Below are positions 45,460-54,773 of a DNA stretch of 64,000 bases, one piece after another (position 1 is the first letter of the stretch; each line of letters starts with the position of its first letter). Location of the stretch: the NCBI GenBank assembly GCA_041652575.1, contig JBAZHC010000009.1, positions 62,001 through 126,000 of the forward strand, given 5' to 3'. The notes beneath the pieces were generated by a model, which made no database searches, was not told where the DNA came from, and saw only the letters and a program-made list of their open reading frames with translations. The stretch comes from Phycisphaerae bacterium (GTDB lineage Bacteria > Planctomycetota > Phycisphaerae > Sedimentisphaerales > UBA12454). The position numbers were made by a program, and so were the translations under genes.

Positions 45460-46893
45460 ATGAAAAGACGTGAATTTTTAAAAGCCGCCGGTGCCGGAGC
45501 ACTGCTTGTAACAATGGGAGATTTGCCGGCCTTTGGTAAACAAACGCCCCAAAGGCCGAATGTGATTCTCTGCATGGCTGACGACCAGGGATGGGGCGAT
45601 ATGGGCTACAATGGTCATCCTGTTCTCAAAACTCCTAATTTTGATGAAATGGCTGCCGCATCACTGCGGTTTGACAGGTTCTACGCCGCCTCGCCGGTTT
45701 GTTCCCCTACACGCGGGAGTGTAATGACCGGCCGTCATCCGAATAGATTCGGATGTTTTACCTGGGGCTGTAATCTTCGACCTCAGGAAATTACAATCGC
45801 TGAAACGCTGAAATCCGCAGGTTATGTAACCGGCCATTTCGGGAAATGGCATCTCGGTTCAGTTTTAAAAAACAGTTCCGTCAATCCGGGCAGCAGCGGC
45901 TTTGATGAATGGGTATCGGCGCCGAATTATTTCGATAATGACCCAATTCTCAGCAAAAAAGGTACCGCCGTTCAGTACACCGGCGAAAGTTCAATGGTGA
46001 CGGTAGAGGTTGCCCTTGAATTCATTCGCAAACATGCCGGCTCGCCCCGGCCGTTCCTTGCGGTTATTTGGTTCGGCTCTCCTCACAATCCTCATGAAGC
46101 CTCTGAACAGGACCGTGCTGTATATAAAGATCAACGTGATAAATTGCAGAATTTCTACGGTGAAATCACAGGCATGGACCGTGCCATGGGTAAACTTCGA
46201 CAGGAACTGCGAACGCTCGGTATTCATCAAAACACGATGCTCTGGTACTGCAGCGATAACGGCGGTCTAAAAGTCAGCAGAACGGGAGGACGGGGTCATA
46301 AAGCTGACATATATGAAGGAGGTCTTCGTGTTCCTGCCTTGCTTGAATGGCCCGCGCAAATCGGTTCGCCGCGAAATACGAATACTCCCTGCGATACCAG
46401 TGATATTTACCCGACGATTGCGGAACTTGCCGGGGCCAAACTGAATAAAAAATTACCGCTCGATGGAATCAGTCTTGTTCCGTTAATTAATAATAAAATG
46501 AACGTACGGCCCAGCCCGATAGGTTTTTGGCGTTATCCGGCCGAAGGTTTGGTTATTTCAAGCACAGATGAAATGGCGGCACTTTTGGATGCGCAAAAAG
46601 CCGGTAAAGAAGTAAAAGATTCACCTGCGAATTTTAATGCCGGCATAATCTCAAAAAAGTATTCCGACAATTCCTTTCCGGGCCACGCCGCATGGCTTGA
46701 TTGGCCGTGGAAACTTCACAGGATTGAGACTCCGCAGGGCGTAAAAATGGAATTATATGATATTGCGAAGGACCCGCGGGAAAGCAGCAATTTGTTATCG
46801 CAACAGCCGAAACGCACAAAAAAAATGGAATTCGAACTCGAACGATGGATGAAATCCGTTGTTCGAAGTCTTAATGGCGAAGATTACAAATAA
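45460..46893 (+). CDS. Tat-exported sulfatase (S1 type)
   Basis: A 477-residue sulfatase with a Tat signal MKRREFLKAAGAGALL. Site elements: LCMADDQGWGDMGYNG, SPVCSPTRGSVMTGRHP with C81 as the formylglycine precursor, FGKWHLGSV, and LWYCSDNGGLKVSRTG. GRGHKADIYEGGLRVPALLE is the typical arylsulfatase C-terminal block. It lies 14 bp after the frameshifted GH43 gene and 19 bp before the next sulfatase; no strong ribosome site is seen, so coupling to upstream translation is possible. The substrate is unknown. Confidence 0.92.
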   Translation: MKRREFLKAAGAGALLVTMGDLPAFGKQTPQRPNVILCMADDQGWGDMGYNGHPVLKTPNFDEMAAASLRFDRFYAASPVCSPTRGSVMTGRHPNRFGCFTWGCNLRPQEITIAETLKSAGYVTGHFGKWHLGSVLKNSSVNPGSSGFDEWVSAPNYFDNDPILSKKGTAVQYTGESSMVTVEVALEFIRKHAGSPRPFLAVIWFGSPHNPHEASEQDRAVYKDQRDKLQNFYGEITGMDRAMGKLRQELRTLGIHQNTMLWYCSDNGGLKVSRTGGRGHKADIYEGGLRVPALLEWPAQIGSPRNTNTPCDTSDIYPTIAELAGAKLNKKLPLDGISLVPLINNKMNVRPSPIGFWRYPAEGLVISSTDEMAALLDAQKAGKEVKDSPANFNAGIISKKYSDNSFPGHAAWLDWPWKLHRIETPQGVKMELYDIAKDPRESSNLLSQQPKRTKKMEFELERWMKSVVRSLNGEDYK

Positions 46894-46912
46894 TTTATAA
46901 ACCGGATAATTA

Positions 46913-48412
46913 ATGAACCGAAGAGATTTTTTGAAAGCTGTGAGTGTTGGAACTGTTTCGCTGACGGTTTCAGGGTCGTGCAGTGCCTTCAAAGCTTCTC
47001 CTCAAAAAGCGATAAGTAAAAGGCCCAATATACTTTTCTGCATTGCGGATGACCAGTCGTGGCTGCACGCAGGAGCTTATGGCGATAAGGTTGTGCAAAC
47101 ACCGAATTTCGACCGGATTGCGAAAGAGGGTGTGCTTTTTACGCATTCATTCTGTTCCTCGCCTTCCTGTACGCCTTCACGGGCGGCGGTTCTGACCGGC
47201 CAGGAAATATGGCGATTGGAACAGGGCGCGATGCTGAAAGGAACATTGTCCAGGGACAAGTTTAAGGTTTATACATCGCTTTTGGAAGAGGCGGGTTACC
47301 ATGTCGGTTTTACAGGCAAAGGCTGGGCGCCGGGCAGTACAAGGGCCGGCGGCTGGGGCGACCGTAACCCGGCCGGCAAACAATACAATAGTAAAACCAC
47401 TGTTTCTCCTTCCAATGGGATAGGAAAATTGGACTATGCGGCAAATTTTGATAGTTTTCTCGGCTGTCGAGAAGACAAACAGCCGTTCTGTTTCTGGTTC
47501 GGCCCAAAGGAGCCTCACCGAGATTACGAAAAAGGTTCCGGTTTAAAATCCGGCAAAAAACTGAAGGATGCCTCTGTACCGAAATCATTGCCCGATGTCA
47601 CTGAAATACGCAGCGACATTCTGGATTATTATATGGAAATCGAGTGGTACGATAAACATCTCGGACAAATGCTTAAGATTCTGAAAGATAAAGGCGAGCT
47701 TGATAACACACTCATTGTGGCGACATCGGACAATGGTATGCCTTTCCCTCGCGCAAAGGCCAATCTTTATGACCTTGGCGTTCGTATGCCGCTTGCTGTA
47801 CGCTGGGCCGAAAATGTCAGAGGCGGTCGTGTCGTAGATGATTTCATAAGTCATACTGACTTTGCGCCTACGTTTCTTGCTGCTGCCGGCTTGCAAATCC
47901 CTGTCGAGATGACAGGCCGCAGCTTCATGGATATTTTATTATCAACCAAGAAAGGTAGAGTGGATTCAAAGCGGGATTTTGTATGTACCGCGACGGAACG
48001 TCACAGTATGTGCAGGCCCAAAGGAGAGGGTTATCCTATACGGGCAATAAGAGACCATCGCTGGCTTTATATCCATAATTATGAACCTGATCGCTGGCCG
48101 GCGGGCGATCCGGAGAATTTCGGAGACTGCGACAATGGGCCGACCAAGGCGTATATGGTTGAGCATAAAAATGTTCCTGAAGTGATGCCTTTGTTTCAAA
48201 AGGCATTTGCCAAAAGGCCTGCTGAAGAGCTGTACGATACCGAAAATGACCCGGACCAGCTTAATAATCTTGCGGATAAACCTGCTTTTGCTGAAACAAA
48301 AAAAAAGATTCGACAGAAGCTTTATCAATATCAGCAAAAAACCAAAGACCCGCGGGCAGAAGGCAAAAGTCCATGGGATGGTTTTGATGCGGTGGAAGAA
48401 GCGAATGAATAA
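46913..48412 (+). CDS. Tat-exported sulfatase (S1 type) with GKGWAPG variant
   Basis: A 499-residue sulfatase with a Tat signal MNRRDFLKAVSVGTVS. Site elements: LFCIADDQSWLHAGAYG and SPSCTPSRAAVLTGQE with C86 as the modified Cys. In place of the common GKWHLG it has FTGKGWAPGS, a form known in some S1 subfamilies acting on glycosaminoglycan-like or other acidic sugars. The distal metal block is LIVATSDNGMPFPRAKA. The last bases overlap the heparinase-like gene by 8 bp, which suggests translational coupling and a joint substrate. The subfamily needs SulfAtlas placement. Confidence 0.9.
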   Translation: MNRRDFLKAVSVGTVSLTVSGSCSAFKASPQKAISKRPNILFCIADDQSWLHAGAYGDKVVQTPNFDRIAKEGVLFTHSFCSSPSCTPSRAAVLTGQEIWRLEQGAMLKGTLSRDKFKVYTSLLEEAGYHVGFTGKGWAPGSTRAGGWGDRNPAGKQYNSKTTVSPSNGIGKLDYAANFDSFLGCREDKQPFCFWFGPKEPHRDYEKGSGLKSGKKLKDASVPKSLPDVTEIRSDILDYYMEIEWYDKHLGQMLKILKDKGELDNTLIVATSDNGMPFPRAKANLYDLGVRMPLAVRWAENVRGGRVVDDFISHTDFAPTFLAAAGLQIPVEMTGRSFMDILLSTKKGRVDSKRDFVCTATERHSMCRPKGEGYPIRAIRDHRWLYIHNYEPDRWPAGDPENFGDCDNGPTKAYMVEHKNVPEVMPLFQKAFAKRPAEELYDTENDPDQLNNLADKPAFAETKKKIRQKLYQYQQKTKDPRAEGKSPWDGFDAVEEANE

Positions 48413-50438
48413 AACGATTATTATTCTGTTTAGTATTTTATTATGTCTGGATGGCCCGGTCTTTGCCGGGTCGTCGGGAACCGGCATAGAATGGGTATGC
48501 GGCAAATATCCTGAACGCGTTGTTAACCTTTTTAAAAATCTTGATTTGACAAAAGATGGAATAGAACAGGTTGCCGCCGCGGTGAAGAAAAACGATTTGC
48601 CTGCTGCCTGTAATGCGCTTATTGAATATTATAAAAAATGCGATTCAGGCGGCTGGCTCAGAAAACAACTACCCAAAACCGACGCCGGCACGATTCAACA
48701 GGCACAGGAAATTATCGATGATACTATTACATCCCAAACAGTTCGCGCCAAAGTTCCGAGATTGAATAACGGCGGCCTCGACTGGACTTATAACGGCCCT
48801 GATAACGATAAGGAATGGGCATGGTTCCTGAATCGCCATTATCACCTTGAAACATTATTAGATGCATATCTGCAAACCGGTAATGCCGTTTATGCCCGTT
48901 GTATAGATGAACATATCCGCGATTGGGCGGCCTCAAGTCCGTATCCCGGCGTCAAAAGTAACACGCCGCAGTGGCGAGGCCTTGAGGTGTATTGGAGACT
49001 CCGTCACTGGAGCCGGATTTTTTACGCACTGCAGGATTCCAATGAATTTACCCCGGCGGCCCGTATTTTGATGCTTTCGAGCATTCCTGAACACGCCCAC
49101 TACCTGCGGAATTTTCACGCGGCTGGCGGCAACTGGATTACAATGGAGATGTCTGGCCTGGCTATCGCCACAGTATGTTGGCCGGAGTTTAAAAATTCCC
49201 CCGACTGGCTCGACTATGGAATTGCCAAAATGTCGTCGCAAATTTCCACTCAGGTCTATCCCGATGGAGTCCAAAAAGAACTGACCGGTCATTATCATCT
49301 GGCTTCATTGCAGGATGGCTTCCAGCTTTTTGCCGATTTAGTAAGCCATTCCAAAAAGACAGTACCTGCTGAATATAATCAGCGTCTTGAGCAAATGTGG
49401 AACTATGTGGCCTGTTCAATGCGGCCTGATGGTTATGGTCTGCTTAATAACGATTCGGACAGAGATTTCAACAGGGATATAGTACTCAAATACGCCGAAA
49501 TTTTAAATCGGCCGGATTGGCAATGGATTGCCTCTAACGGTAAGCTTGGCAAAGTACCGGCAGGGCAGCCTTCGATTGTTTTCCCATGGGCAGGCCAGCT
49601 TATAATGCGCAACAGCTATGCCGCTGATGCTCAATGGGCGTTTTTCGATTTCGGACAATTGGGAACTGGAGGCCACTTTCATGATGACAAACTCCACCTC
49701 TCTGTTGCTGCTTTCGGCAGGGATATTCTTGTTGATAGCGGCCGATACGCTTACCGCCTCAGCCCAGCCCGCAATTATGTTGTCAGCACAGCCGCTCACA
49801 ATACTATTCTTATTGACAGCCGGGGTCAGAAACATTGTGAACGTGAAACCAGGGTGGTAAAAGATAACGTTCTGATAAGCAAAGACTATGATTACGCGCG
49901 AGGCATTTTTGACAGTGGCTACGTTAATATCGAAGGTCAGGTCTCGCACACTCGCGCAGTTGTTTATCTAAGAAATAATTGCTGGATTGTCGTGGACAGG
50001 ATTGATACGGACCGGCCGCGAAATATTCAGGCGTTGTGGCACTGGCATCCGGAATGTACGGTTAAGATTGAAGATGACTCTTCCACGGTTTCCGTGGATA
50101 CTGATAAAGGCAACCTTCGCATTGTGCCCATAAGTAAGCTTAACTGGAAAACGGATTTGGTCAAAGGCCGCGGCGAACCGAATATGCAGGGTTGGTACAG
50201 CAGAGAATATAATCAATTCGTTCCCTCAATAGTGTCGATATACTCAGCAGGAATCGAAAAGACTTCTGTCTTTGCATGGCTGCTCGTTCCTGCAATGGGT
50301 AAAGTTCCGATGGCGGAAGGTAAAATTATTTCTGTCGAAGATGACAGTGTGGTACTGGAAATTGCCTCCGATGATAAAGTTCCGATGGAATTAAAAATTC
50401 CGCTTGCCGGTCTGCTTACAGTAGAAATAAAATCGTAA
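48405..50438 (+). CDS. Heparinase II/III-family polysaccharide lyase
   Basis: A 677-residue secreted protein. The true start is 48405 (signal peptide MNKTIIILFSILLCLDGPVF); an earlier in-frame start lies deep inside the sulfatase gene. Residues about 25-360 form the alpha-helical toroid of heparinase II/III proteins (WAWFLNRHYHLETLLDAYLQ, WRGLEVYWRLRHWSRIFYAL, NFHAAGGNWITMEMSGLA, GVQKELTGHYHLASLQ). The beta-sandwich follows, with FDFGQLGTGGHFHDDKLHLS and STAAHNTILIDSRGQ. Catalytic Asn/Tyr/His candidates lie in the NW, HYH and GHFHDD blocks. It should cleave a uronate-containing chain by beta-elimination. It overlaps the preceding sulfatase by 8 bp. Confidence 0.88.
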   Translation: MNKTIIILFSILLCLDGPVFAGSSGTGIEWVCGKYPERVVNLFKNLDLTKDGIEQVAAAVKKNDLPAACNALIEYYKKCDSGGWLRKQLPKTDAGTIQQAQEIIDDTITSQTVRAKVPRLNNGGLDWTYNGPDNDKEWAWFLNRHYHLETLLDAYLQTGNAVYARCIDEHIRDWAASSPYPGVKSNTPQWRGLEVYWRLRHWSRIFYALQDSNEFTPAARILMLSSIPEHAHYLRNFHAAGGNWITMEMSGLAIATVCWPEFKNSPDWLDYGIAKMSSQISTQVYPDGVQKELTGHYHLASLQDGFQLFADLVSHSKKTVPAEYNQRLEQMWNYVACSMRPDGYGLLNNDSDRDFNRDIVLKYAEILNRPDWQWIASNGKLGKVPAGQPSIVFPWAGQLIMRNSYAADAQWAFFDFGQLGTGGHFHDDKLHLSVAAFGRDILVDSGRYAYRLSPARNYVVSTAAHNTILIDSRGQKHCERETRVVKDNVLISKDYDYARGIFDSGYVNIEGQVSHTRAVVYLRNNCWIVVDRIDTDRPRNIQALWHWHPECTVKIEDDSSTVSVDTDKGNLRIVPISKLNWKTDLVKGRGEPNMQGWYSREYNQFVPSIVSIYSAGIEKTSVFAWLLVPAMGKVPMAEGKIISVEDDSVVLEIASDDKVPMELKIPLAGLLTVEIKS

Positions 50439-50469
50439 TGTTAGATAAATTGGAAACAGGAAAGTTATT

Positions 50470-52074
50470 ATGTTGAATCGTCGTGATTTTTTACATGCAG
50501 GTACACTTTGTGCGGCATCTTTTGTTATTGGGTGCCGACAACCGCAATTTCTTAAATCTTCAAACAAAAATCCACCAAATATTCTTTTTATAATGGCCGA
50601 CGACCATGCTATCGGGGCGATGAGTTGTTATGGCAGCCGAATCAACACAACTCCTAATATCGATCGTCTGGCAAACGAAGGAATGCGATTTCAAAACTGC
50701 TTCTGCACTAATTCGATATGCGCTCCAAGCCGTGCGGTTATTCTGACCGGCAAATATAGCCACATTAATGGCAAGATTGACAATATGGCTCCTTTTGACG
50801 GAACCCAGCAAACATGCCCCAAATTGCTCCGTAAGGCAGGCTATGAGACTGCAATGATTGGTAAATGGCATTTGGAAAGCGATCCTACCGGTTTTGATCA
50901 TTGGGAGATTCTTCCGGGTCAGGGGTTCTATTATAATCCCGTCTTTCGCCAAATGGATGGCTCACGTAAACGCTATCAAGGCTACTGTACCGATCTTATC
51001 GCGGATTTCTCGATAGATTGGCTTGAGCAGCGCCGAGATAAAAGCAAACCATTTTTACTGATTAGCCAGCATAAAGCTCCTCATCGCTGCTGGTCGCCGC
51101 CTGCCCGTTATTTCGATAAATACAAAGAAGGAACGATTCCGGAACCTGCTACATTGTTTGACGATCATTCCGGCCGTTCAAAAGCGTCATCGCAAAGCGA
51201 AATGTCTATAAGAAAACATTTCAGTTGGTCGCACGATATGAAATTCAAAGGTGAAAATCTGTTTCCGGAATATTTCACATCTGATTTGCAGCATACGGAA
51301 TACAACCGAATGACGCTGAAGGAGAAAAAACAATGGGACGATTGGTACGAGCCAAGAAATCAGGAATTTATTGCGCAGATGAAGGCCGGCAAATTGAGCG
51401 AAAAAGATATTGTTCGCTGGAAGTATCAGCGTTATATGCACGATTATCTGGGGAGCATTGCCGCAGTTGATGATAGTGTCGGACGAATGCTGGATTACCT
51501 GGATAAAAATGGATTGGCGGATAACACCATCGTTGTTTATACATCCGATCAGGGGTTTTTCCTGGGCGATCACGGCTGGTTCGACAAACGGTTTATGTAT
51601 GAGGAATCATTACGAATGCCGCTGCTGATGCGCTGGCCGAAAAAGATAAAAGCCGCCGCTGTCTCGCAGGAGATAGTTCTGAACCTGGACTTTGCCTCCA
51701 CTTTTCTTAATGCGGCACACACGGCAATCCCTCAGGATATTCAGGGGCAGAGCATTGTCCCGATTCTTGAAGGCCATCATCCATCCGACTGGCGCAATGC
51801 TATGTATTATCATTTTTATGATTTTCCGGCCATTCATCAGGTCAAACGCCATTACGGAATACGTACCGAACGCTATAAGCTGATTCATTTCTACTACGAC
51901 GTAGATGTCTGGGAACTATACGATTTGCAAACAGATCCTGATGAACTCAAAAATCTCTATGATGATCCTGAATACGGCGATATTGTAAAACGGCTCAAAA
52001 ACCAATTGGAACAATTGAGAACACATTATGGCGACAGCGATGAGTTGAACCAAAAGTTTTTGCCGAAAACATAA
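50470..52074 (+). CDS. Tat-exported, possibly lipid-anchored sulfatase (S1 type)
   Basis: A 534-residue sulfatase with a Tat motif (MLNRRDFLHAG) and a possible lipobox, FVIGC (Cys22), suggesting a lipoprotein. Site elements: LFIMADDHAIGAMSCYG, SICAPSRAVILTGKY with C84, MIGKWHLES, and VVYTSDQGFFLGDHGWFDKR. The final block FMYEESLRMPLLMRWP is typical of S1 enzymes such as iduronate- or choline-sulfatase-like groups. The order VVYTSDQG uses Gln where others have Asn. It is 31 bp after the heparinase-like gene and 24 bp before the PHP gene. Confidence 0.92.
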   Translation: MLNRRDFLHAGTLCAASFVIGCRQPQFLKSSNKNPPNILFIMADDHAIGAMSCYGSRINTTPNIDRLANEGMRFQNCFCTNSICAPSRAVILTGKYSHINGKIDNMAPFDGTQQTCPKLLRKAGYETAMIGKWHLESDPTGFDHWEILPGQGFYYNPVFRQMDGSRKRYQGYCTDLIADFSIDWLEQRRDKSKPFLLISQHKAPHRCWSPPARYFDKYKEGTIPEPATLFDDHSGRSKASSQSEMSIRKHFSWSHDMKFKGENLFPEYFTSDLQHTEYNRMTLKEKKQWDDWYEPRNQEFIAQMKAGKLSEKDIVRWKYQRYMHDYLGSIAAVDDSVGRMLDYLDKNGLADNTIVVYTSDQGFFLGDHGWFDKRFMYEESLRMPLLMRWPKKIKAAAVSQEIVLNLDFASTFLNAAHTAIPQDIQGQSIVPILEGHHPSDWRNAMYYHFYDFPAIHQVKRHYGIRTERYKLIHFYYDVDVWELYDLQTDPDELKNLYDDPEYGDIVKRLKNQLEQLRTHYGDSDELNQKFLPKT

Positions 52075-52098
52075 AAAAATTAATATTAGGATAAAAAT

Positions 52099-53142
52099 AT
52101 GTATAACTATCTGAACTTTGCAGTGCGGCGTCTTTTCTGTTTCACAGGTCTGTGCCTGATATCATTCACCCTATATGCTAATGCTCAGGACATCATAAAT
52201 CCTTTTGAACAGGCCGGCGACTGGCATAAAGCCGCTCTCCACGTCCATACGTCAACCAGTGTCGGCGATGTTAATGTTGCAATACGTATTGCGCAATACC
52301 GTGCAAAGGGTTTTGATGTGGTTTTTGTTACCGACAAAACAAAGACAAACGACTTGAGCGGATTTAACAATAAAAAATTTCTTGCCATTAACGGGCTGGA
52401 ACTTACCACCACTGCATCGCCGTGCCATTTTTTATGCCTGAATACCCCGCGTAGTCTGAAACTGGCAGATAATATTCCCGGCCAGCAGCTTATCAATGAA
52501 GTTAAACGCTCCGGCGGAGAAGTAATTATCGCTCATCCATATTGGAATAATATCACATTGCAGCGGCTTCTTGAACTTCAGGATTATATTGGAATTGAGG
52601 TTTACAACGCTGTCTGTGACAAAAGCAACGCAAGAGGCTACGGTAATGTTCATTGGGACCAGCTTCTTAACCAGAAACGCTATCTGCCTGCTATCGCGGT
52701 TGATGATACGCACAAAGACGGAAGTATCCTTGCTCTCGGATGGATTATGATTAAAACCAAAGAACTTACTGCGGAATCTGTTATGAATTCACTGCGCAGC
52801 GGTTGTTATTACGCATCCTGCGGCCCGACTATCGAAGATTTCAAAATTGAAAATGGTTTTGTGAATATTAAATGTTCACCGGCTGTGCAAATTAATTTCT
52901 TTGCGAGTGCGCATCTTGGTCGCGTTATCCGCCCAAAAGATGGTAATTCACTTACTGAGGCCCAGTGGAAATTTTCACCAAACTGTGGTTTTGTAAGGGC
53001 GGAGGTAATTGATGCGCAAGGCAACCATGCATGGACAAACCCTATTGTAATAAAAGCAACTGACAATCAGGCAGGCATACAGAAAAAAAATAAAACTGTT
53101 AAAAATCGGAAGCGAGGTAATAATGCTCAGCAAAACAAGTAA
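52099..53142 (+). CDS. Secreted PHP-domain protein with altered metal site
   Basis: A 347-residue protein with a signal peptide (to about residue 30, ANAQ) and a PHP-type metal-dependent phosphoesterase domain: WHKAALHVHTSTSVGD (HxH), VVFVTDKTKTND, FLAINGLELTT, VIIAHPYWNN and AIAVDDTHKD. In usual PHP proteins the second motif is TDH; here it is TDK (VTDK), so one metal ligand is replaced. The C-terminal 90 residues form a beta-domain like the C-terminal part of the DUF3604 protein (AEVIDAQGNHAWTNPIVI compares with its HKAWSTPIWV ending). The frame overlaps the next gene by 20 bp. Function unknown; it may act on phospho- or sulfo-sugars. Confidence 0.78.
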   Translation: MYNYLNFAVRRLFCFTGLCLISFTLYANAQDIINPFEQAGDWHKAALHVHTSTSVGDVNVAIRIAQYRAKGFDVVFVTDKTKTNDLSGFNNKKFLAINGLELTTTASPCHFLCLNTPRSLKLADNIPGQQLINEVKRSGGEVIIAHPYWNNITLQRLLELQDYIGIEVYNAVCDKSNARGYGNVHWDQLLNQKRYLPAIAVDDTHKDGSILALGWIMIKTKELTAESVMNSLRSGCYYASCGPTIEDFKIENGFVNIKCSPAVQINFFASAHLGRVIRPKDGNSLTEAQWKFSPNCGFVRAEVIDAQGNHAWTNPIVIKATDNQAGIQKKNKTVKNRKRGNNAQQNK

Positions 53143-54724
53143 ACTAATTCTATTCTATATATGTATTTTGAATACATCGGCACATTGTGTGACAATCGGC
53201 TCATGGGTTCCGCTTTTCAAAGGTGTTGACCGTGCGACAGGCAGCTCCGATGGGGTCCCCAGGCCGGAAATAGTCAACGCCATTCGCATTGACCTCTATG
53301 ACCCCAATATACGTTTTATAGCAACACCCTCGAACGGTGCCGCTTCAAGAGAAACTAACACTCAAACAGGCCTGCAGTTTATGATTTCTTCGCAGGCACA
53401 GATAGGACTTAATACCAGTTTCTTTAATCCGGTCGGCGAATCGACTGCTGATCTTGATGGTTTTGCCATGAGTGAGGGACAAATTGTATCCCAACTGGAA
53501 AACCTGGCATCTCGCCTCGGAGTCAGCCCCGGCACATTAATGATTACTCCTGCTAATGTTGCTCATTTTCAGGTGACTTTGCCTACAACGAATCTGACTG
53601 GCTGTTGGACTGCTGTTGAATCATGGCCGTATTTCCTCAAAAATAATACCAATTCCGGCGATGCCGCCTGTGCAGCAGAACCTCGAACCGCCATTGGCAT
53701 AACGCAAAACAACAGGTATCTTATCATAATCACCATAGACGGACGACAGACCGGCATTAGTGAAGGGGGAACGTTATGGGAAGCGGCTCAGTGGCTCAAG
53801 CGTTTTGGCGCATGGAATGGGTTAAGCCTCGATGGCGGCGGTTCGACACATTTATGGATTTCACAATATGGCGGCAGTACTTATGCTCTTAACAGTCCTT
53901 CGGAAAACCGTGCGGTCGGCAATCATCTGGGCGTTTATGCCGCACCATTGAACCCAATCATTTATAGCCAATCTTATGTGTACGCATCCTTTGAGGACAA
54001 CAACGAATCCACGTTCAATCAAAGCCTCACTCTTTCAGGTACTACTGTCGGTGTCGATGCAGTTTCATCCGCAACGGCAGTAAACACACAAAATTATCAG
54101 GGATCCTGGTCACAGCAGCTTTCAATTATTGATAACCCGGCCCAGTCCGGCGGCTGGTTTGTCAGACATCTGTCCGGCGTTGGTGAGCGATCAAATAACA
54201 CTGTCCGCCCAGCTAATGGTTTTGTCGGTTTCTGGGCCAAAACGACTACCACGGGTTGTGAAATAACTATTGCTCTTGATGATACGTATAATATTACCGC
54301 CGACCGAGGCGTATTCAAATCTATGGTTTCGGACGGCAATTGGCATTTATATGAATGGAATCTTGAAAATGCCGGTGACTGGCAGGCATGGGCCAGTGGC
54401 AATGGCGTCATAAATTCACGGGATTTCACAATCGACTCTATTCAGATTCGTAATAATGCAGATACCGACGCTGTGATATATATCGATGAAATTGCACATT
54501 CCAGCCGCATAAGCCTCGCATATCTCTTCGCTGCCAAAGGAGATTTTGAACCTGATGGAGATGTTGATTTCTCTGATTTTGCGTTTTTAGCTCAACGCTG
54601 GCTGTCAACGTCACAGGATGCTGGTTTTGAGCGATATTACGATATTTCCGAACCAGACGATGATTTGATTAACATGCGGGATATTTTAGTTTTTGCTGAG
54701 AATTGGCTTAGTGGCACTGAATGA
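53123..54724 (+). CDS. Phosphodiester glycosidase (NAGPA-like) with dockerin
   Basis: A 533-residue secreted paralogue of the 16893 protein. The start overlaps the PHP gene by 20 bp with GCGAGGT upstream, so translation is probably coupled. Family blocks: LNTSFFNPVGE, EPRTAIGIT, LDGGGST (236-242), LNSPSENRAVGNHLGVYA. After residue 280 comes a concanavalin-like beta-domain (YASFEDNNESTFNQSL, DGNWHLYEWNLENAGDW). A dockerin pair ends the chain (DFEPDGDVDFSDFAFLAQRW; EPDDDLINMRDILVFAENW). Compared with the 16893 protein, the lectin propeller is replaced by this module set. It probably removes a phosphodiester-linked sugar; direct evidence is lacking. Confidence 0.83.
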   Translation: MLSKTSKLILFYICILNTSAHCVTIGSWVPLFKGVDRATGSSDGVPRPEIVNAIRIDLYDPNIRFIATPSNGAASRETNTQTGLQFMISSQAQIGLNTSFFNPVGESTADLDGFAMSEGQIVSQLENLASRLGVSPGTLMITPANVAHFQVTLPTTNLTGCWTAVESWPYFLKNNTNSGDAACAAEPRTAIGITQNNRYLIIITIDGRQTGISEGGTLWEAAQWLKRFGAWNGLSLDGGGSTHLWISQYGGSTYALNSPSENRAVGNHLGVYAAPLNPIIYSQSYVYASFEDNNESTFNQSLTLSGTTVGVDAVSSATAVNTQNYQGSWSQQLSIIDNPAQSGGWFVRHLSGVGERSNNTVRPANGFVGFWAKTTTTGCEITIALDDTYNITADRGVFKSMVSDGNWHLYEWNLENAGDWQAWASGNGVINSRDFTIDSIQIRNNADTDAVIYIDEIAHSSRISLAYLFAAKGDFEPDGDVDFSDFAFLAQRWLSTSQDAGFERYYDISEPDDDLINMRDILVFAENWLSGTE

Positions 54725-54773
54725 TGATGATAGATTGTTAAATTTTTGGAATTATTATTATAACGGAGTTTTA

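Noticed and set aside
48207..48404. Longer N-terminus for the heparinase-like protein
   Set aside because: It lies inside the sulfatase coding region, and the signal peptide begins at 48405.
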